In this document: positions 19,407 through 28,800 of the stretch, one piece after another
Position numbering within the stretch: the first letter of the stretch is position 1
Layout: each line of letters starts with the position of its first letter
Assembly: GCA_947499505.1 (NCBI GenBank)
Contig: CANMOQ010000001.1
Coordinates: 726,037 to 790,036 of the forward strand
Length of the DNA stretch: 64,000 nucleotides
Source of the DNA: an uncultured Erythrobacter sp.
GTDB taxonomy: Bacteria > Pseudomonadota > Alphaproteobacteria > Sphingomonadales > Sphingomonadaceae
Reading direction: 5' to 3'
Translations under genes and position numbers: made by a program
The notes under the pieces: model-generated
What the model was told of the DNA's origin: nothing
The model's input: the letters and a program-made list of their open reading frames with translations, nothing else
Databases searched by the model: none

Positions 19407-19849
19407 TGCATTTTCGCAAAGTCGCCGCCTGTCTCGCTCTGCCAGCGCTAATCACGCTTAGCGCTTGCGGTGAGACGGCGACTGGCGACGCGGGCGATAC
19501 CGAAGTCAGCGGTGAGGCGGCAGAGGCCCCTGCCCGCGCTGAAACCGTGGAAGGCCCCGGCTTTGTGATGGTCCCCGGCCTCTATGCCATTGGCAGCAAT
19601 GGCACGATCTACGCCAAGACGAAGCTGGATGCCGACGGAACCTACATCGACTACAATCCGCAGAATGTCCGCGTGGGCAGCGGAACGTGGGACGTTGATG
19701 GCGCGTCGTTCTGCTTCAACCCGCGCGGTGAAGATGGCGAGGTTCGAGAGAAGCGTTGCTGGGATAATGACGCGGCGGGTGTTGATGGCAGCTTCACCAC
19801 GACGCTGTCAGACGGCAGCGAAAGCTATGAGATCACCCCGCTGAAATAG
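19406..19849 (+). CDS. Predicted lipoprotein
   Basis: An unrecognised 147-residue protein whose ATG overlaps the thiolase stop (TGATG). The signal peptide ends at the lipobox LSAC (Cys21), so it should be lipid-anchored. A low-complexity Ala/Glu/Thr linker covers residues 22-50, then a compact domain with GLYAIGSNGTIYAKTKLDADGTY and a pair of cysteines (ASFCFNPRG, EKRCWDND) that may form a disulfide. Similar short domains occur in sphingomonad envelope proteins of unknown role. It is convergent with the SH3-like gene 10 bp away. Confidence 0.8.
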   Translation: MHFRKVAACLALPALITLSACGETATGDAGDTEVSGEAAEAPARAETVEGPGFVMVPGLYAIGSNGTIYAKTKLDADGTYIDYNPQNVRVGSGTWDVDGASFCFNPRGEDGEVREKRCWDNDAAGVDGSFTTTLSDGSESYEITPLK

Positions 19850-19859
19850 CGCAGGCCGG

Positions 19860-20342
19860 TCAGGGCGCGCCGGTGCCCCACAGGCGATCTTCTGGTGCCC
19901 AGCCCTTGCGCCCCGCAATATCGAGTTCGCACCAGCCCGCCTCGCATGTGCCGAGCTTGCCGACATTGCCCGGCATCGCCCGCCATCTGAGTACAGATGT
20001 AGCGCTGGCAGAAGCACGCAGGTCAATCGGCCCCTCGCCAATGATCATGGCCGTGCGCGCGGCGCTTAGCAGGCTGCGCGTGACCCAGCCTTGCTGTCCA
20101 TCGGGGTCTTGAATCAAGCGCCAGCCTTCGCGCAGACGGATGACTTTGATCGGCAGGCCTTTGCGTTTGTAGACCCATTCAATCGGGTAATCGACGCTCG
20201 GCCCGACCCGCATATTGACCCGCTCAGAATCGATCGAAGCCCAATAGGGCGTCTCGCGGTCCTGCGCATTCAGCGATGCGCCAAGGGGCACCAAAGCAAG
20301 CAAGCCCAACGCGGCTAAGACAGAGGCAACAAATCGTTTCAT
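19860..20342 (-). CDS. Secreted SH3-domain-like protein
   Basis: A 160-residue exported protein starting at ATG 20342 (MKRFVASVLAALGLLALVPLG), with a likely signal cleavage near residue 26. The mature part holds two bacterial-SH3-like repeats: first around ERVNMRVGPSVDYPIEWVYKRKGLPIKVI with QQGWVTRSLL, second around GPIDLRASASATSVLRW with RKGWAPEDRLWG. Such domains usually bind cell-wall or protein ligands in the periplasm. Divergent from the 2-hydroxyacid dehydrogenase gene. Specific function unknown. Confidence 0.82.
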   Translation of the reverse strand: MKRFVASVLAALGLLALVPLGASLNAQDRETPYWASIDSERVNMRVGPSVDYPIEWVYKRKGLPIKVIRLREGWRLIQDPDGQQGWVTRSLLSAARTAMIIGEGPIDLRASASATSVLRWRAMPGNVGKLGTCEAGWCELDIAGRKGWAPEDRLWGTGAP

Positions 20343-20424
20343 AACAGCTCCATCCATAGCTTCATTGGGCACGCGGCTTCAAGCGCGCTTGACCTGTGCG
20401 CCCACAAGCCATTAGCCCTAGCCC

Positions 20425-21447
20425 ATGCCAAATGAACCTGCGCAGACCCAGCGCCGCAATGCGCGCGAAATGAAAGTGGTGGTGACCCGCCAGCTGATGC
20501 CTTCTGTAGAGGCGCGGATGAGCGAGCTGTTTGATTGCCAGCTCAACACCACTGATGAACCGATGAGCCGCGAGGCCTTGGTCGCAGCGATGAAAGCCTG
20601 CGACGTGTTGGTTCCCACCGTTACCGATCGGATTGATGCGGATATGATCGCGGAGGCGGGCGAGCAGCTGGGCCTGATCGCGAGTTTTGGCGCGGGGATT
20701 GAGCATATTGATCTGGCCGCTGCGGCGGCGCGCAAGATATTCGTCACCAACACGCCGGGCGTGTTTACTGACGACACCGCCGATATTGCGATGGCGGGCA
20801 TCATCGGGGTGCCCCGGCGCATCCGCGAAGGCACAGCCTTGGTTCGGCGCGGTGAATGGACCGGATGGGCGCCATCGGGCCTTCTCGGGCGCAAACTCGG
20901 CGGAAAGACGCTGGGCATTGTTGGGATGGGCCGGATTGGCCAGGCGGTCGCACACCGGGCCCGGGCTTTCGGCCTGGAGATCGCCTACAACAATCGCAAG
21001 CGCCTGCCAGAAGCGGTTGAAAAGATGTTCGGAGCGCGCTTCGTTGAACAGCTCGATGATTTGCTGGCTGAGGCCGACATCGTGACGCTCCACAGCCCGT
21101 TAACCGATGATACTCGCAATATGCTGGATGCCCGACGCTTCGCGATGATGAAGCCGGGTGCGAGCGTGATCAATACCGCGCGCGGAGAATTGATCGATCA
21201 GGAGGCGCTGATTGAGGCGCTTTATAGCGGCCACCTCGCGGGCGCTGGGTTGGATGTTTATCCCGATGAGCCAAACGTCGACAAGCGCCTGCTCCAGCAC
21301 CCGAATGTCATGACCCTGCCTCATATTGGCAGCGCGACGGCGGAGGGGCGCGAGGCCTCTGGTGAGAAGGTGATCGCCAACATCCGCTTCTGGGCCGATG
21401 GGCACCGCCCGCCTGACCAAGTGCTGGAGGCACTGATCGCCCAATGA
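20425..21447 (+). CDS. D-2-hydroxyacid dehydrogenase (glyoxylate/hydroxypyruvate reductase type)
   Basis: NAD(P)H-dependent reductase of 2-oxoacids, 340 residues. The Rossmann motif is LGIVGMGRIGQAVAHRARAFG; the catalytic arginine is in NTARGELIDQEAL; the histidine of the proton relay is in LPHIGSATAEGR, with DVYPDEPNVDKRL between them. This pattern fits glyoxylate reductases and related family members. An ATG 45 bases downstream (MKVVVTRQLMP) gives a start more like the family and is a real alternative. Physiological substrate cannot be settled. Confidence 0.9.
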   Translation: MPNEPAQTQRRNAREMKVVVTRQLMPSVEARMSELFDCQLNTTDEPMSREALVAAMKACDVLVPTVTDRIDADMIAEAGEQLGLIASFGAGIEHIDLAAAAARKIFVTNTPGVFTDDTADIAMAGIIGVPRRIREGTALVRRGEWTGWAPSGLLGRKLGGKTLGIVGMGRIGQAVAHRARAFGLEIAYNNRKRLPEAVEKMFGARFVEQLDDLLAEADIVTLHSPLTDDTRNMLDARRFAMMKPGASVINTARGELIDQEALIEALYSGHLAGAGLDVYPDEPNVDKRLLQHPNVMTLPHIGSATAEGREASGEKVIANIRFWADGHRPPDQVLEALIAQ

Positions 21448-21565
21448 TCTCGGGGTAAGTGGAATTAATGCCATTGATATTGCGCGCGGATTGAAACAAA
21501 GCGCGTGCAAAGGGATCAATTTGAGCAATGACCGTAAGAATATGCGGCATTGGGGGGATGCAAAA

Positions 21566-22879
21566 ATGCTGCGCAAAGCGCTTTCACTCATCGTAGCTGC
21601 GGGTCTGGCTGTGCCGGTTTCTGCGCAGGCGGCCGCCGCTGCGGCGCCTGCTGCTGTGCTGCCGGACACAGGTGACACCGCTTGGATCTTGGCTTCCTCC
21701 GCCTTCGTCCTGCTGATGACATTGCCGGGTCTCGCGCTGTTTTATGGCGGATTGGTGCGATCCAAGAACCTGCTTTCGGTGGTCCTGCAATGCGGCGCGA
21801 TTGCGGCTGCTGCTTCGGTTCTTTGGGTGATTGTAGGCTACACCGTCGCCTTTGGCCCCGTCACCACAGGCTGGATGGGCGGCGGCAGCGCTTTTATGTT
21901 CGATAGCCTCGCCACAGTGCGCGATGGCACTTTGGTGCCGGAAAGCTCATTTGCGCTGTTCCAAATGACCTTTGCGGTGATCACCCCGGCCCTGATGGTC
22001 GGCGCATGGGTGGAACGTGCGCGCTTTGCCTGGGTGCTGGCGTTTTGCGCGCTGTGGGGACTGGTCGTTTACGCGCCGGTTGCGCATTGGCTGTGGGGCG
22101 GCGGTTGGCTCGCAAGCCAGTTTGGGACGCTCGATTTCGCGGGCGGACTGGTGGTGCACACCACAGCCGGTGTCTCAGCCCTGCTGGTCGCGCTGCTGCT
22201 GGGCAAACGTGATGGCTTTCCAAAAAAGCTGATTCTGCCGCATGCGCCTGCGCTGACCATGGTGGGTGCGGCGCTTCTCTGGGTGGGCTGGTTCGGGTTC
22301 AATGGCGGCTCTGCCTTGGGCGCGAATGATAACGCGTCCTCCGCCATCATAAACACGCATATCGCCGCGAGTGCAGCCGCGCTCACTTGGCTTCTGGTTG
22401 AACGGCTCGCGCTGGGCAAGCCGACCACGATTGGCTGGGCGACGGGCGCGATTGCGGGCCTCGCCACGATCACGCCAGCGGCGGTGTTTGTCTCACCGGG
22501 GGCGGCGATCCTGTTCGGTGTGGCGGGTTCGCTGGTGTGTTACGGCGCGATCCAGCTGATCAAACTGAAATGGCACATTGACGATTCGCTCGATGTGTTC
22601 GCGGTTCACGGCGTGGGCGGACTGCTGGGCACTATGCTGCTCGGGGTGTTCCTTGCCCCAGAGCTGGGCGGAACGGGTTATTTCCCCGGCATGGACATGA
22701 GCAGCCAGCTGCTTGCGCAATTTGTGGGGATTGGCGCGGTTGCCTTGTGGAGCGCGATTGGCACCACGATCCTGGCCCTGATGGTCTCGGCATTCTTCCC
22801 AATGCGTGTCGATCAGGAAGAAGAGATCGAAGGTCTGGATGTGACGAGCCACGGCGAGCGCGCTTGGGATATCGACTAA
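21566..22879 (+). CDS. amt: Ammonium transporter (Amt family)
   Basis: Inner-membrane ammonia/ammonium channel, 437 residues from ATG 21566, chosen because a GGGGGGA ribosome-binding stretch lies 7 bases before it and a signal peptide (LRKALSLIVAAGLAVPVSAQA) begins there. Eleven helices are expected. Motifs: FVLLMTLPGLALFYGGLVRSKN, and the twin pore histidines in GLVVHTTAGVSAL and VFAVHGVGGLLGTML. Unlike many amt loci, no PII gene (glnK) is adjacent, so PII control would have to come from elsewhere. Confidence 0.95.
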   Translation: MLRKALSLIVAAGLAVPVSAQAAAAAAPAAVLPDTGDTAWILASSAFVLLMTLPGLALFYGGLVRSKNLLSVVLQCGAIAAAASVLWVIVGYTVAFGPVTTGWMGGGSAFMFDSLATVRDGTLVPESSFALFQMTFAVITPALMVGAWVERARFAWVLAFCALWGLVVYAPVAHWLWGGGWLASQFGTLDFAGGLVVHTTAGVSALLVALLLGKRDGFPKKLILPHAPALTMVGAALLWVGWFGFNGGSALGANDNASSAIINTHIAASAAALTWLLVERLALGKPTTIGWATGAIAGLATITPAAVFVSPGAAILFGVAGSLVCYGAIQLIKLKWHIDDSLDVFAVHGVGGLLGTMLLGVFLAPELGGTGYFPGMDMSSQLLAQFVGIGAVALWSAIGTTILALMVSAFFPMRVDQEEEIEGLDVTSHGERAWDID

Positions 22880-22894
22880 GGCTTTGGAGAGGGT

Positions 22895-23983
22895 TTAGAG
22901 CGCGTCCAAAGCGCGGCTGATCTTCACCCATTCCGACTTGATATGGTCGTGCATGATGATGCGCGGCCGGGCCTGCGTCTCGGGTGTCTTGCGGCTTGCA
23001 AGCACCCGTTCCAGCACGAATTCCTCAGGCCACCCGGCCCATTCGCCCGCGGGGTTTAACAGGTTGAAAGAGAACGCTGGCTCCACCTCGCAGCGGTAGA
23101 TCGTCTCCAGCTCTTCCTTGGAATAGCCCGCCTCAGTGATCATCTCCGCGATGCGGAAATAGTGATGCTCGTCGAGCTCGGTGTCTAGGAAAGTGTCTGA
23201 CAGCACCGACCAGACGGGCAGCCTGCGAGCGATCTCTTTGTCCGTCAGAACCGGCAGCTGAGCCAAGGCGAGCGCAGAAGGTGCACCATCGCGCATTTCC
23301 TCGCGCAGGATACCGACCACATCGCGGATCGCCCGGCGCGATGTAGCGAGCTCCAAATGCTTATAGGGCAGCTCAATCCGCAGGTCTGATTGCTCTGGCG
23401 TTCCGGCGGTGGAGTCAGGATGGATCACACCGTCTCTACTCGACCAAATCGCGAGCGTGCGCACCGGCGGCTTATCCGACAAATCCTCCTCAAACGGGGG
23501 ATTATCGACGCTGTGATCGTTCATCGCCTCGTACAGACGCCAGGCATTGTTTGCCCGGCTGTCCCCCGAAAACGGCGATCCCAATGTCATGGCCAGATCG
23601 ATGTGATGCGGAAGGCGGTGCGCCAGCAGACGTGCGTAAAGTCCACCAAGGCTCCAGCCAATCACGAGGATCTTTTGCGCGGCTTGATCCGACAGTCTGG
23701 CAACGTGATCTTCCACGGCGGTGATGCGCGCAGGCGTCACCTTGGTGTTGAGGCCGCTCTCCCAGCCATGCGCGTCAAACCCGGCCTGCCGCAGGTTCGC
23801 GATCAGCAGCGCGGTTGCGGCATTGTTCGATAGCATGCCGGGGATGACCAGAGCGGTCTTGCCATTCGCGAATGGCTCAACCGAATCGGCGGAACGCAGC
23901 GGAGCGGCAAAGACCTTGGGCAAAGCCAAGAGCTCGCTGGCGAGGCTCAAAAAGCCGGGGCGTGGAGGTTTGGCCTCGGTCAC
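22895..23983 (-). CDS. Alpha/beta hydrolase family protein
   Basis: A 362-residue predicted serine hydrolase. The nucleophile elbow is VIGWSLGGLYARLLAH; a possible oxyanion segment is ALVIPGMLSNNAATALL. No signal peptide, so probably cytoplasmic. The start is GTG at 23983, overlapping the GNAT gene's stop by four bases (GTGA), so the two are co-expressed. The N-terminal region resembles lipase/esterase-like proteins, and the C-terminal part is longer than a minimal hydrolase fold. Substrate unknown. Confidence 0.82.
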   Translation of the reverse strand: MTEAKPPRPGFLSLASELLALPKVFAAPLRSADSVEPFANGKTALVIPGMLSNNAATALLIANLRQAGFDAHGWESGLNTKVTPARITAVEDHVARLSDQAAQKILVIGWSLGGLYARLLAHRLPHHIDLAMTLGSPFSGDSRANNAWRLYEAMNDHSVDNPPFEEDLSDKPPVRTLAIWSSRDGVIHPDSTAGTPEQSDLRIELPYKHLELATSRRAIRDVVGILREEMRDGAPSALALAQLPVLTDKEIARRLPVWSVLSDTFLDTELDEHHYFRIAEMITEAGYSKEELETIYRCEVEPAFSFNLLNPAGEWAGWPEEFVLERVLASRKTPETQARPRIIMHDHIKSEWVKISRALDAL

Positions 23984-24444
23984 TGCGCAGCACTCAAAGA
24001 GAGGGCGTAAAAGCGGTTGTCGCCATTGTCCTGATAGCCGGCAAACGGCTCGGTCTCGGCAAAGCCGAAGCTGCGATAAAGGCCGTTTGCGGCGTCAAAA
24101 GCAGGGTTGATCCCGGTCTCTAGCTTTACGGTGTGAAAGCCATCGGCACGCGCAATCTCCAGCATGTAAGCGAGCAAGCCTTTACCCGCCCCTCGCCCAG
24201 CTGCCTCGCGCGCGGCGCGCATCGACTTGATCTCGGCAAAATCTTTATGCGACCGCAGCGCACCTACCGCCAGCAGAGCGCCCTCTTCCCATGCGCCGAA
24301 CAGGCGAATGTCGGGTGCATTGAGACGCTCGATATCGAAGGCATAGGCCGTGCCCGGCGGCGAGACCACCTGCATATCCGCATGGTGATATTCCAGTAGT
24401 TTCAGGATGCTCTCATCCGCAAGGCTGGTTTCGCCAAAGTGCAT
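23980..24444 (-). CDS. GNAT family N-acetyltransferase
   Basis: A 154-residue acetyl-CoA-dependent acyltransferase. The acetyl-CoA loop is AGRGAGKGLLAYMLEIAR, preceded by the beta-strand AEIKSMRAARE and followed by LETGINPAFDAANGLYRSFGFAE, the usual GNAT C-terminal signature. It is coupled to the downstream hydrolase gene and lies 16 bp after the fabI stop on the same strand. Target molecule unknown. Confidence 0.9.
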   Translation of the reverse strand: MHFGETSLADESILKLLEYHHADMQVVSPPGTAYAFDIERLNAPDIRLFGAWEEGALLAVGALRSHKDFAEIKSMRAAREAAGRGAGKGLLAYMLEIARADGFHTVKLETGINPAFDAANGLYRSFGFAETEPFAGYQDNGDNRFYALSLSAAQ

Positions 24445-24459
24445 GAGGTCAATCGCCGA

Positions 24460-25248
24460 TCACAAATTGTCGAGCTGCGGCATGCCCAGAACGTGGAATC
24501 CGCCATCGACGTGGATGATCTCGCCAGTCGTGAACGCGCCAGCATCGCTACAGAGATACACAGCCGTGCCGCCCACTGCCTCAAGCGTCGCATTGCTGCG
24601 CATCGGCGCGTTGGTGTCAGTGTGACGATAGGTTCTGCGCGCGCCGCCAATCGCCGACATCGCCAGCGTCTTCATTGGACCAGGACTGATCGTGTTGACG
24701 CGAATGCCCTCTGGGCCGAGGTCGTCAGCCAGATAGCGCACCGCCGATTCCAGCGCCGCCTTGGCAACGCCCATCACATTGTAATTGGGGGTCACACGGG
24801 TTGAACCCATATAGCTGAGCGTCAGGATCGTGCCGCCGTTTTCCACCATCATCGGATGCGCGCGGCGCGTCACCTCGATCAGGCTGTAGGCCGAGATATC
24901 CATGCAGTTTTTGAAGTTATCGCGCGAGGTATCGAGGAAACGCCCGGTCAGTTCCGACTTGTCGGAAAAGGCGATGGCGTGGACGACAAAATCCAGTGTG
25001 TCCCAGCGCTCCTGCAAGGCCGCAAAGGCCGCATCGAGCGAGGCGTCATCGGTCACATCGACATCCAGCATGATGTCCGAGCCAACGCTTTGCGCAAGCG
25101 GCTCCAACCTTTTGCCAAATCCTTCGCCTTGATAGGTGAAAGCTAGCTCAGCGCCCGCATCGGCGCAGGCCTTGGCAATGCCCCAGGCGATTGAGCGATC
25201 ATTCGCGACGCCCATCACAAGTCCGCGTTTTCCCGTAAGGACGCCCAT
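24460..25248 (-). CDS. fabI: Enoyl-[acyl-carrier-protein] reductase (NADH)
   Basis: Last step of each fatty-acid elongation cycle; 262 residues. The FabI-type cofactor loop is GVANDRSIAWGIAKA, and the catalytic Tyr-x6-Lys is visible in NYNVMGVAKAALES. LTLSYMGSTRV and the C-terminal HVDGGFHVLGM are also typical. It follows fabB by 45 bp on the same strand, making a fabA-fabB-fabI set for unsaturated fatty-acid synthesis. Confidence 0.95.
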   Translation of the reverse strand: MGVLTGKRGLVMGVANDRSIAWGIAKACADAGAELAFTYQGEGFGKRLEPLAQSVGSDIMLDVDVTDDASLDAAFAALQERWDTLDFVVHAIAFSDKSELTGRFLDTSRDNFKNCMDISAYSLIEVTRRAHPMMVENGGTILTLSYMGSTRVTPNYNVMGVAKAALESAVRYLADDLGPEGIRVNTISPGPMKTLAMSAIGGARRTYRHTDTNAPMRSNATLEAVGGTAVYLCSDAGAFTTGEIIHVDGGFHVLGMPQLDNL

Positions 25249-25293
25249 GGCTGTATCACCTCACCTGTTGGCAGATTATCCTGCGTTAAATTC

Positions 25294-26523
25294 TCACCCG
25301 TGAAATTTCGACATCAGCATCGAACCATTGGTGCCGCCAAATCCGAAGCTATTGGTCATAACTGTATCAAGCCCGGCATTTTCGACCAACTGCGTCGCGA
25401 TCTCTTCCGGTTTCAATGCCGGATCGAGTGTTTCCACGTTGATCGATGGAATGATGAAATCATGCTCCAACGCGAGCAAGCAATAGATCGCCTCTTGCGC
25501 GCCGGTGGCCCCTTGGCTGTGGCCTGTCATCGACTTGGTTGAGCTGACCGGCGGGGTGGATCCTTCGCCAAACACGCGGCGGACCGCTTCGATCTCGCCA
25601 ACGTCCCCAACCGGCGTGGATGTGCCGTGTGCGTTGATATAGCTGACCTTGCGGTCTTCGCTGAGGGACTTGATAGCGCCGCGCATAGCCCGCTCGCCGC
25701 CCTCACCCGAAGGTGCAACCATGTCCGCACCATCCGAAGTGGCGCAGAAGCCCGTGACTTCGGCATAGATTTTCGCGCCGCGTGCCTGCGCATGTTCGAG
25801 GCTTTCCAGCACAACCATCGCGCCGCCGCCGCCGATCACAAATCCATCGCGGTCTGCGTCAAACGCACGCGAAGCGCGCTCTGGCGTGTCGTTATACTTG
25901 CTCGACATCGCGCCCATGGCGTCAAACAGGCAGGACAATGTCCAATCAAGCTCTTCGCCGCCGCCGCCGAACATCACGTCCTGCTGGCCCAGCGCGATCT
26001 GTTGCGCCGCCATACCGATACAGTGCAGCGAGGTGGAACAGGCCGAAGTGATCGAGAAGTTCATGCCCTTGATCTGATAAGCCGTCGCGAGGTTCGCGCT
26101 GACCGTAGAGGACATAGTCTTGGGCACAGCAAACGGCCCAATCCGCTTTGTTGAGCCGTTTTTGAGCACCGTCTGATGCGCTGTCAGCATCGCAGAGGTG
26201 GAGGGTCCTCCCGATCCAGCGATCACGCCAGTCATCGGGTTGATAACGTCTTTCTCTTCCAGACCCGCATCGGCAATCGCTTGTCCCATGGCGATATGCG
26301 CATAGGCGGCGCCCGGCCCCATAAAGCGCAAAGTGCGCTTGTCGACGTGCTCTTTCACATCGAGGTCCACCGAACCCGCGATCTGAGAGCGAAAGCCGTG
26401 TTCGGCCATGTCTTCGTTGAAGCTGATGCCGGATTTGCCCGCTTTCAGCGAGGCCAGCACTTCTGTTTGATTGGTGCCAATCGAGGAAACGATCCCCAGT
26501 CCAGTAATGACGACGCGACGCAT
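25294..26523 (-). CDS. fabB: 3-oxoacyl-[acyl-carrier-protein] synthase I
   Basis: Beta-ketoacyl-ACP synthase, 409 residues, that elongates the cis-3-enoyl product of FabA. The nucleophilic cysteine is in [15 protein letters not shown], and the two histidines in [13 protein letters not shown] and [15 protein letters not shown]. Glycine-rich C terminus [15 protein letters not shown] is intact. Directly downstream of fabA by 25 bp, which supports FabB rather than FabF. Confidence 0.95.
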   Translation of the reverse strand: MRRVVITGLGIVSSIGTNQTEVLASLKAGKSGISFNEDMAEHGFRSQIAGSVDLDVKEHVDKRTLRFMGPGAAYAHIAMGQAIADAGLEEKDVINPMTGVIAGSGGPSTSAMLTAHQTVLKNGSTKRIGPFAVPKTMSSTVSANLATAYQIKGMNFSITSACSTSLHCIGMAAQQIALGQQDVMFGGGGEELDWTLSCLFDAMGAMSSKYNDTPERASRAFDADRDGFVIGGGGAMVVLESLEHAQARGAKIYAEVTGFCATSDGADMVAPSGEGGERAMRGAIKSLSEDRKVSYINAHGTSTPVGDVGEIEAVRRVFGEGSTPPVSSTKSMTGHSQGATGAQEAIYCLLALEHDFIIPSINVETLDPALKPEEIATQLVENAGLDTVMTNSFGFGGTNGSMLMSKFHG

Positions 26524-26548
26524 GATCTTCCCCTATCGTCTCCCGGCC

Positions 26549-27058
26549 TTAGGCCTCTGAGAGCGCAACTTTCATATCTTTAACTTGATAGATGACCTCA
26601 CCATCGGCCTCTACCCGGCCATCGGCCACACCCATCGTCAAACGCCGGGACTGCATCGCCTTAGTGAAATCTACGAAATAGGTGAGCTTCTTACGGTCAG
26701 GCCGCACCATGCCGGTGAGCTTTACTTCGCCCACGCCCAGCGCATAGCCGCGACCCTGCCAGCCGCGCCAGCCAAGGTTGAAGCCAGTGAGTTGCCACAG
26801 ACCATCAAGGCCAAGACAGCCGGGCATGATCGGATTGCCGGGAAAATGGCAGTCGAAGAACCACAGGTCCGGGTTGATATCAAATTCGGCCACCACATGG
26901 CCTTTGCCATGTTCCCCGCCATCTCCAGAGATGTCGGTGATCCGGTCCATCATCAGCATCGGAGGTTCTGGCAATTGCGCATTGCCGGGGCCAAACAATT
27001 CCCCCCGCGCGCATTTAAGCAGATCTTCACGGTCAAAGCTGGTTGGAAAATCTGTCAT
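26549..27058 (-). CDS. fabA: 3-hydroxydecanoyl-[acyl-carrier-protein] dehydratase/isomerase
   Basis: Hotdog-fold enzyme, 169 residues, that dehydrates and isomerises C10 intermediates to start unsaturated fatty-acid synthesis. The catalytic histidine is in [20 protein letters not shown] with the partner aspartate at the end of that stretch. A GGTGAGGAG ribosome-binding site precedes the ATG. First gene of the fabA-fabB-fabI group. Confidence 0.95.
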   Translation of the reverse strand: MTDFPTSFDREDLLKCARGELFGPGNAQLPEPPMLMMDRITDISGDGGEHGKGHVVAEFDINPDLWFFDCHFPGNPIMPGCLGLDGLWQLTGFNLGWRGWQGRGYALGVGEVKLTGMVRPDRKKLTYFVDFTKAMQSRRLTMGVADGRVEADGEVIYQVKDMKVALSEA

Positions 27059-27109
27059 CCCGGGCGGTACTCCTCACCTTTCGGCGTTCTGATTGCGGCA
27101 GCGCCTAGC

Positions 27110-27258
27110 ACCCCGCATGGTTGATTTAAAGAGCGCAAGGCCACCTGGTCGATGCTCGCATGAAGTTCGCCAGAGCGATCTGCGCAGGTGGCGCAGCGGA
27201 TCAGCCCAAGTCCCCTAAACATGAAAGCTCCCCAGCGGGTTTAACCCCGCACTTTTCG
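27110..27258 (+). ncRNA. Possible structured RNA in the fabA upstream region
   Basis: The 310-bp gap between fabA and the next gene holds no convincing protein. A long stem joins GGCCACCTG (27139-27147) with CAGGTGGC (27185-27192), with an inner partial stem GATGCTC/GAGCGATC. Further on, GCGGG-TTTAAC-CCCGC (27235-27250) followed by ACTTTTCGTGTTT looks like a plus-strand terminator. Together they could end a short plus-strand RNA or, on the other strand, form the fabA leader. It was not matched to a known RNA family; low confidence. Confidence 0.25.
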
Positions 27259-27368
27259 TGTTTGTGTGGATGTTCGTAAGGTCGCGCGCTGTGCAACACA
27301 ATGTCACATTCCGCCTGGAGGCCTAGACTATCCCCGGAACTCGGCAAGTTTGCAGCGATTTTGCGCCA

Positions 27369-28100
27369 CTATTCCTTGTTCAGGCTGCACGCCTTGATGG
27401 CGCCGGGCTCTGGCCGCGTGTCTGCCCGTTCAAAGCGTGCGAAATAGCCCTTAATGTCTGGCTTCTCGAGGAATTCCATAAGGCGGTATCCCGCCGCGTC
27501 GAATTCACAAAACAGCAGTTTGGGCGGCATACCGTGGCGGTCCGTGGGGCGGTCGGTGTCGACCACGATTACTTGGCCGCCTTCGGTCAGTGCGGGCCAC
27601 AGCCGCCACAGGAACGCATAGGGCTCGCTGACCTCGTGATACATATGGACCAGGAAAATCCGGTCAAAGCTGCTGTTTGGCAATTGCGGATCGTCCACTT
27701 CGCCCAGCTTGATCGAGATGTTTTCCAGCCGCTCTTTCTCGACCCGGCGGCCCAGCCGTTCCAGAGCATCGCGGTCAATATCCTGAGCAAGCACCCGGCC
27801 GGCCTCGCCCACACGTTCTGCCAGGCGGACGGTGTAATACCCCTCGCCCGCGCCGATATCGGCGACTGTCATGCCCTCGCCAATATTGGCCAGGTCCATG
27901 ACCTTTTGCGCTTCGCCGCGATCATCGCGGGCGTCCTCGTTAGAGAACTGGTTTGAGGTGATGGTCGAAACGGGCCTGTCCGGCAGCGGAAATTCAAGCG
28001 CGCTTTCCGGCCGATCGCTTTGCTCCGCCTGCGGCATGCATCCGGCCAGGACCGTGACAAGAGCCAGAGACCCCAAAAATTGTGTTATGCGGCTATTCAT
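27369..28100 (-). CDS. Lipid-anchored SAM-methyltransferase-like protein
   Basis: A 243-residue protein with a class I methyltransferase fold: motif I is VADIGAGEGYYTVRLAE, followed by the acidic strand end VLAQDIDRD and FDRIFLVHMYHEVSEPYAF. Unusually it begins with a lipoprotein signal, LVTVLAGC (Cys21), which predicts export and lipid anchoring, where S-adenosylmethionine is not known to be available. Proteins of this kind occur in other proteobacteria, function unclear. Divergent from another lipoprotein gene. Confidence 0.85.
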   Translation of the reverse strand: MNSRITQFLGSLALVTVLAGCMPQAEQSDRPESALEFPLPDRPVSTITSNQFSNEDARDDRGEAQKVMDLANIGEGMTVADIGAGEGYYTVRLAERVGEAGRVLAQDIDRDALERLGRRVEKERLENISIKLGEVDDPQLPNSSFDRIFLVHMYHEVSEPYAFLWRLWPALTEGGQVIVVDTDRPTDRHGMPPKLLFCEFDAAGYRLMEFLEKPDIKGYFARFERADTRPEPGAIKACSLNKE

Positions 28101-28188
28101 CGTTCGGCGCGTTACATACCCTAATGCAGAATGGCAAAAGCTGTGTCGCTGTGATCGGTGTTTTGGGCAAGTCTTGATAGGGGTTTTG

Positions 28189-28779
28189 ATGTTTCAGCGG
28201 ATGATTGTGTCTTTTGTGATGGCGCTTGGACTTTCTGGTTGTTGGCTGTCGCAAGAACCTTTGTTCACTCCAACTGACTACGCCGAGGTCGACCTCAACG
28301 GGCGTGTTTACAACACCATGGATGATGCCCGGCCAGTGGGAGTGGTCCATGAGGTCGTCAGCATCGAACCTGATCGGCGGGTCAAATTGATGCGAACGGC
28401 GGGCAAAAAAGTCGACGAGAACGGCGACGAGATTCGCGTCCGAGAGGAGACGCTGTATGTCGCATTCATTGAGATACCGAACACGCCAGATGGTTGGCAT
28501 CTGCTGCTGAATTTTGAAAAGGACGGGACGTTGGAGCGCCCCTATCTGATTGCGAATATTGCCGAAAATCGGACGGTCAAAATCTATACCCCGCATTGTG
28601 CGGGGACGAAACCGTATGACAACGTCGAACGGATCATGGATATCCGAATAGAGATGTGTGACTTCAAAACGCGCGAGGCGCTGACGAGCGCGGCGCAGGA
28701 TGTCGTTACGTTTCTAACGAAGCCTCAACCGGTCCAGATACTTCCGGTGGTAGACTACCGCTTCTTGCCCGATTACTGA
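28189..28779 (+). CDS. Predicted lipoprotein
   Basis: A 196-residue protein starting at ATG 28189 with a short signal peptide and lipobox GLSGC (Cys17). The mature domain begins VDLNGRVYNTMDDARPVG and is rich in beta-strand-like segments; two cysteines (PHCAG, IEMCDF) could pair. No family recognised. The frame is open upstream to 27871, but that part overlaps the divergent methyltransferase gene and is not used. Convergent with prfB, whose stop is 21 bp away. Confidence 0.78.
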   Translation: MFQRMIVSFVMALGLSGCWLSQEPLFTPTDYAEVDLNGRVYNTMDDARPVGVVHEVVSIEPDRRVKLMRTAGKKVDENGDEIRVREETLYVAFIEIPNTPDGWHLLLNFEKDGTLERPYLIANIAENRTVKIYTPHCAGTKPYDNVERIMDIRIEMCDFKTREALTSAAQDVVTFLTKPQPVQILPVVDYRFLPDY

Positions 28780-28800
28780 TCCGGGCAGCGTTTCCTGGCT

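Noticed and set aside
27871..28188. Upstream extension of the lipoprotein gene at 28189
   Set aside because: It overlaps the divergent methyltransferase-like gene, and a complete lipoprotein signal begins at 28189.
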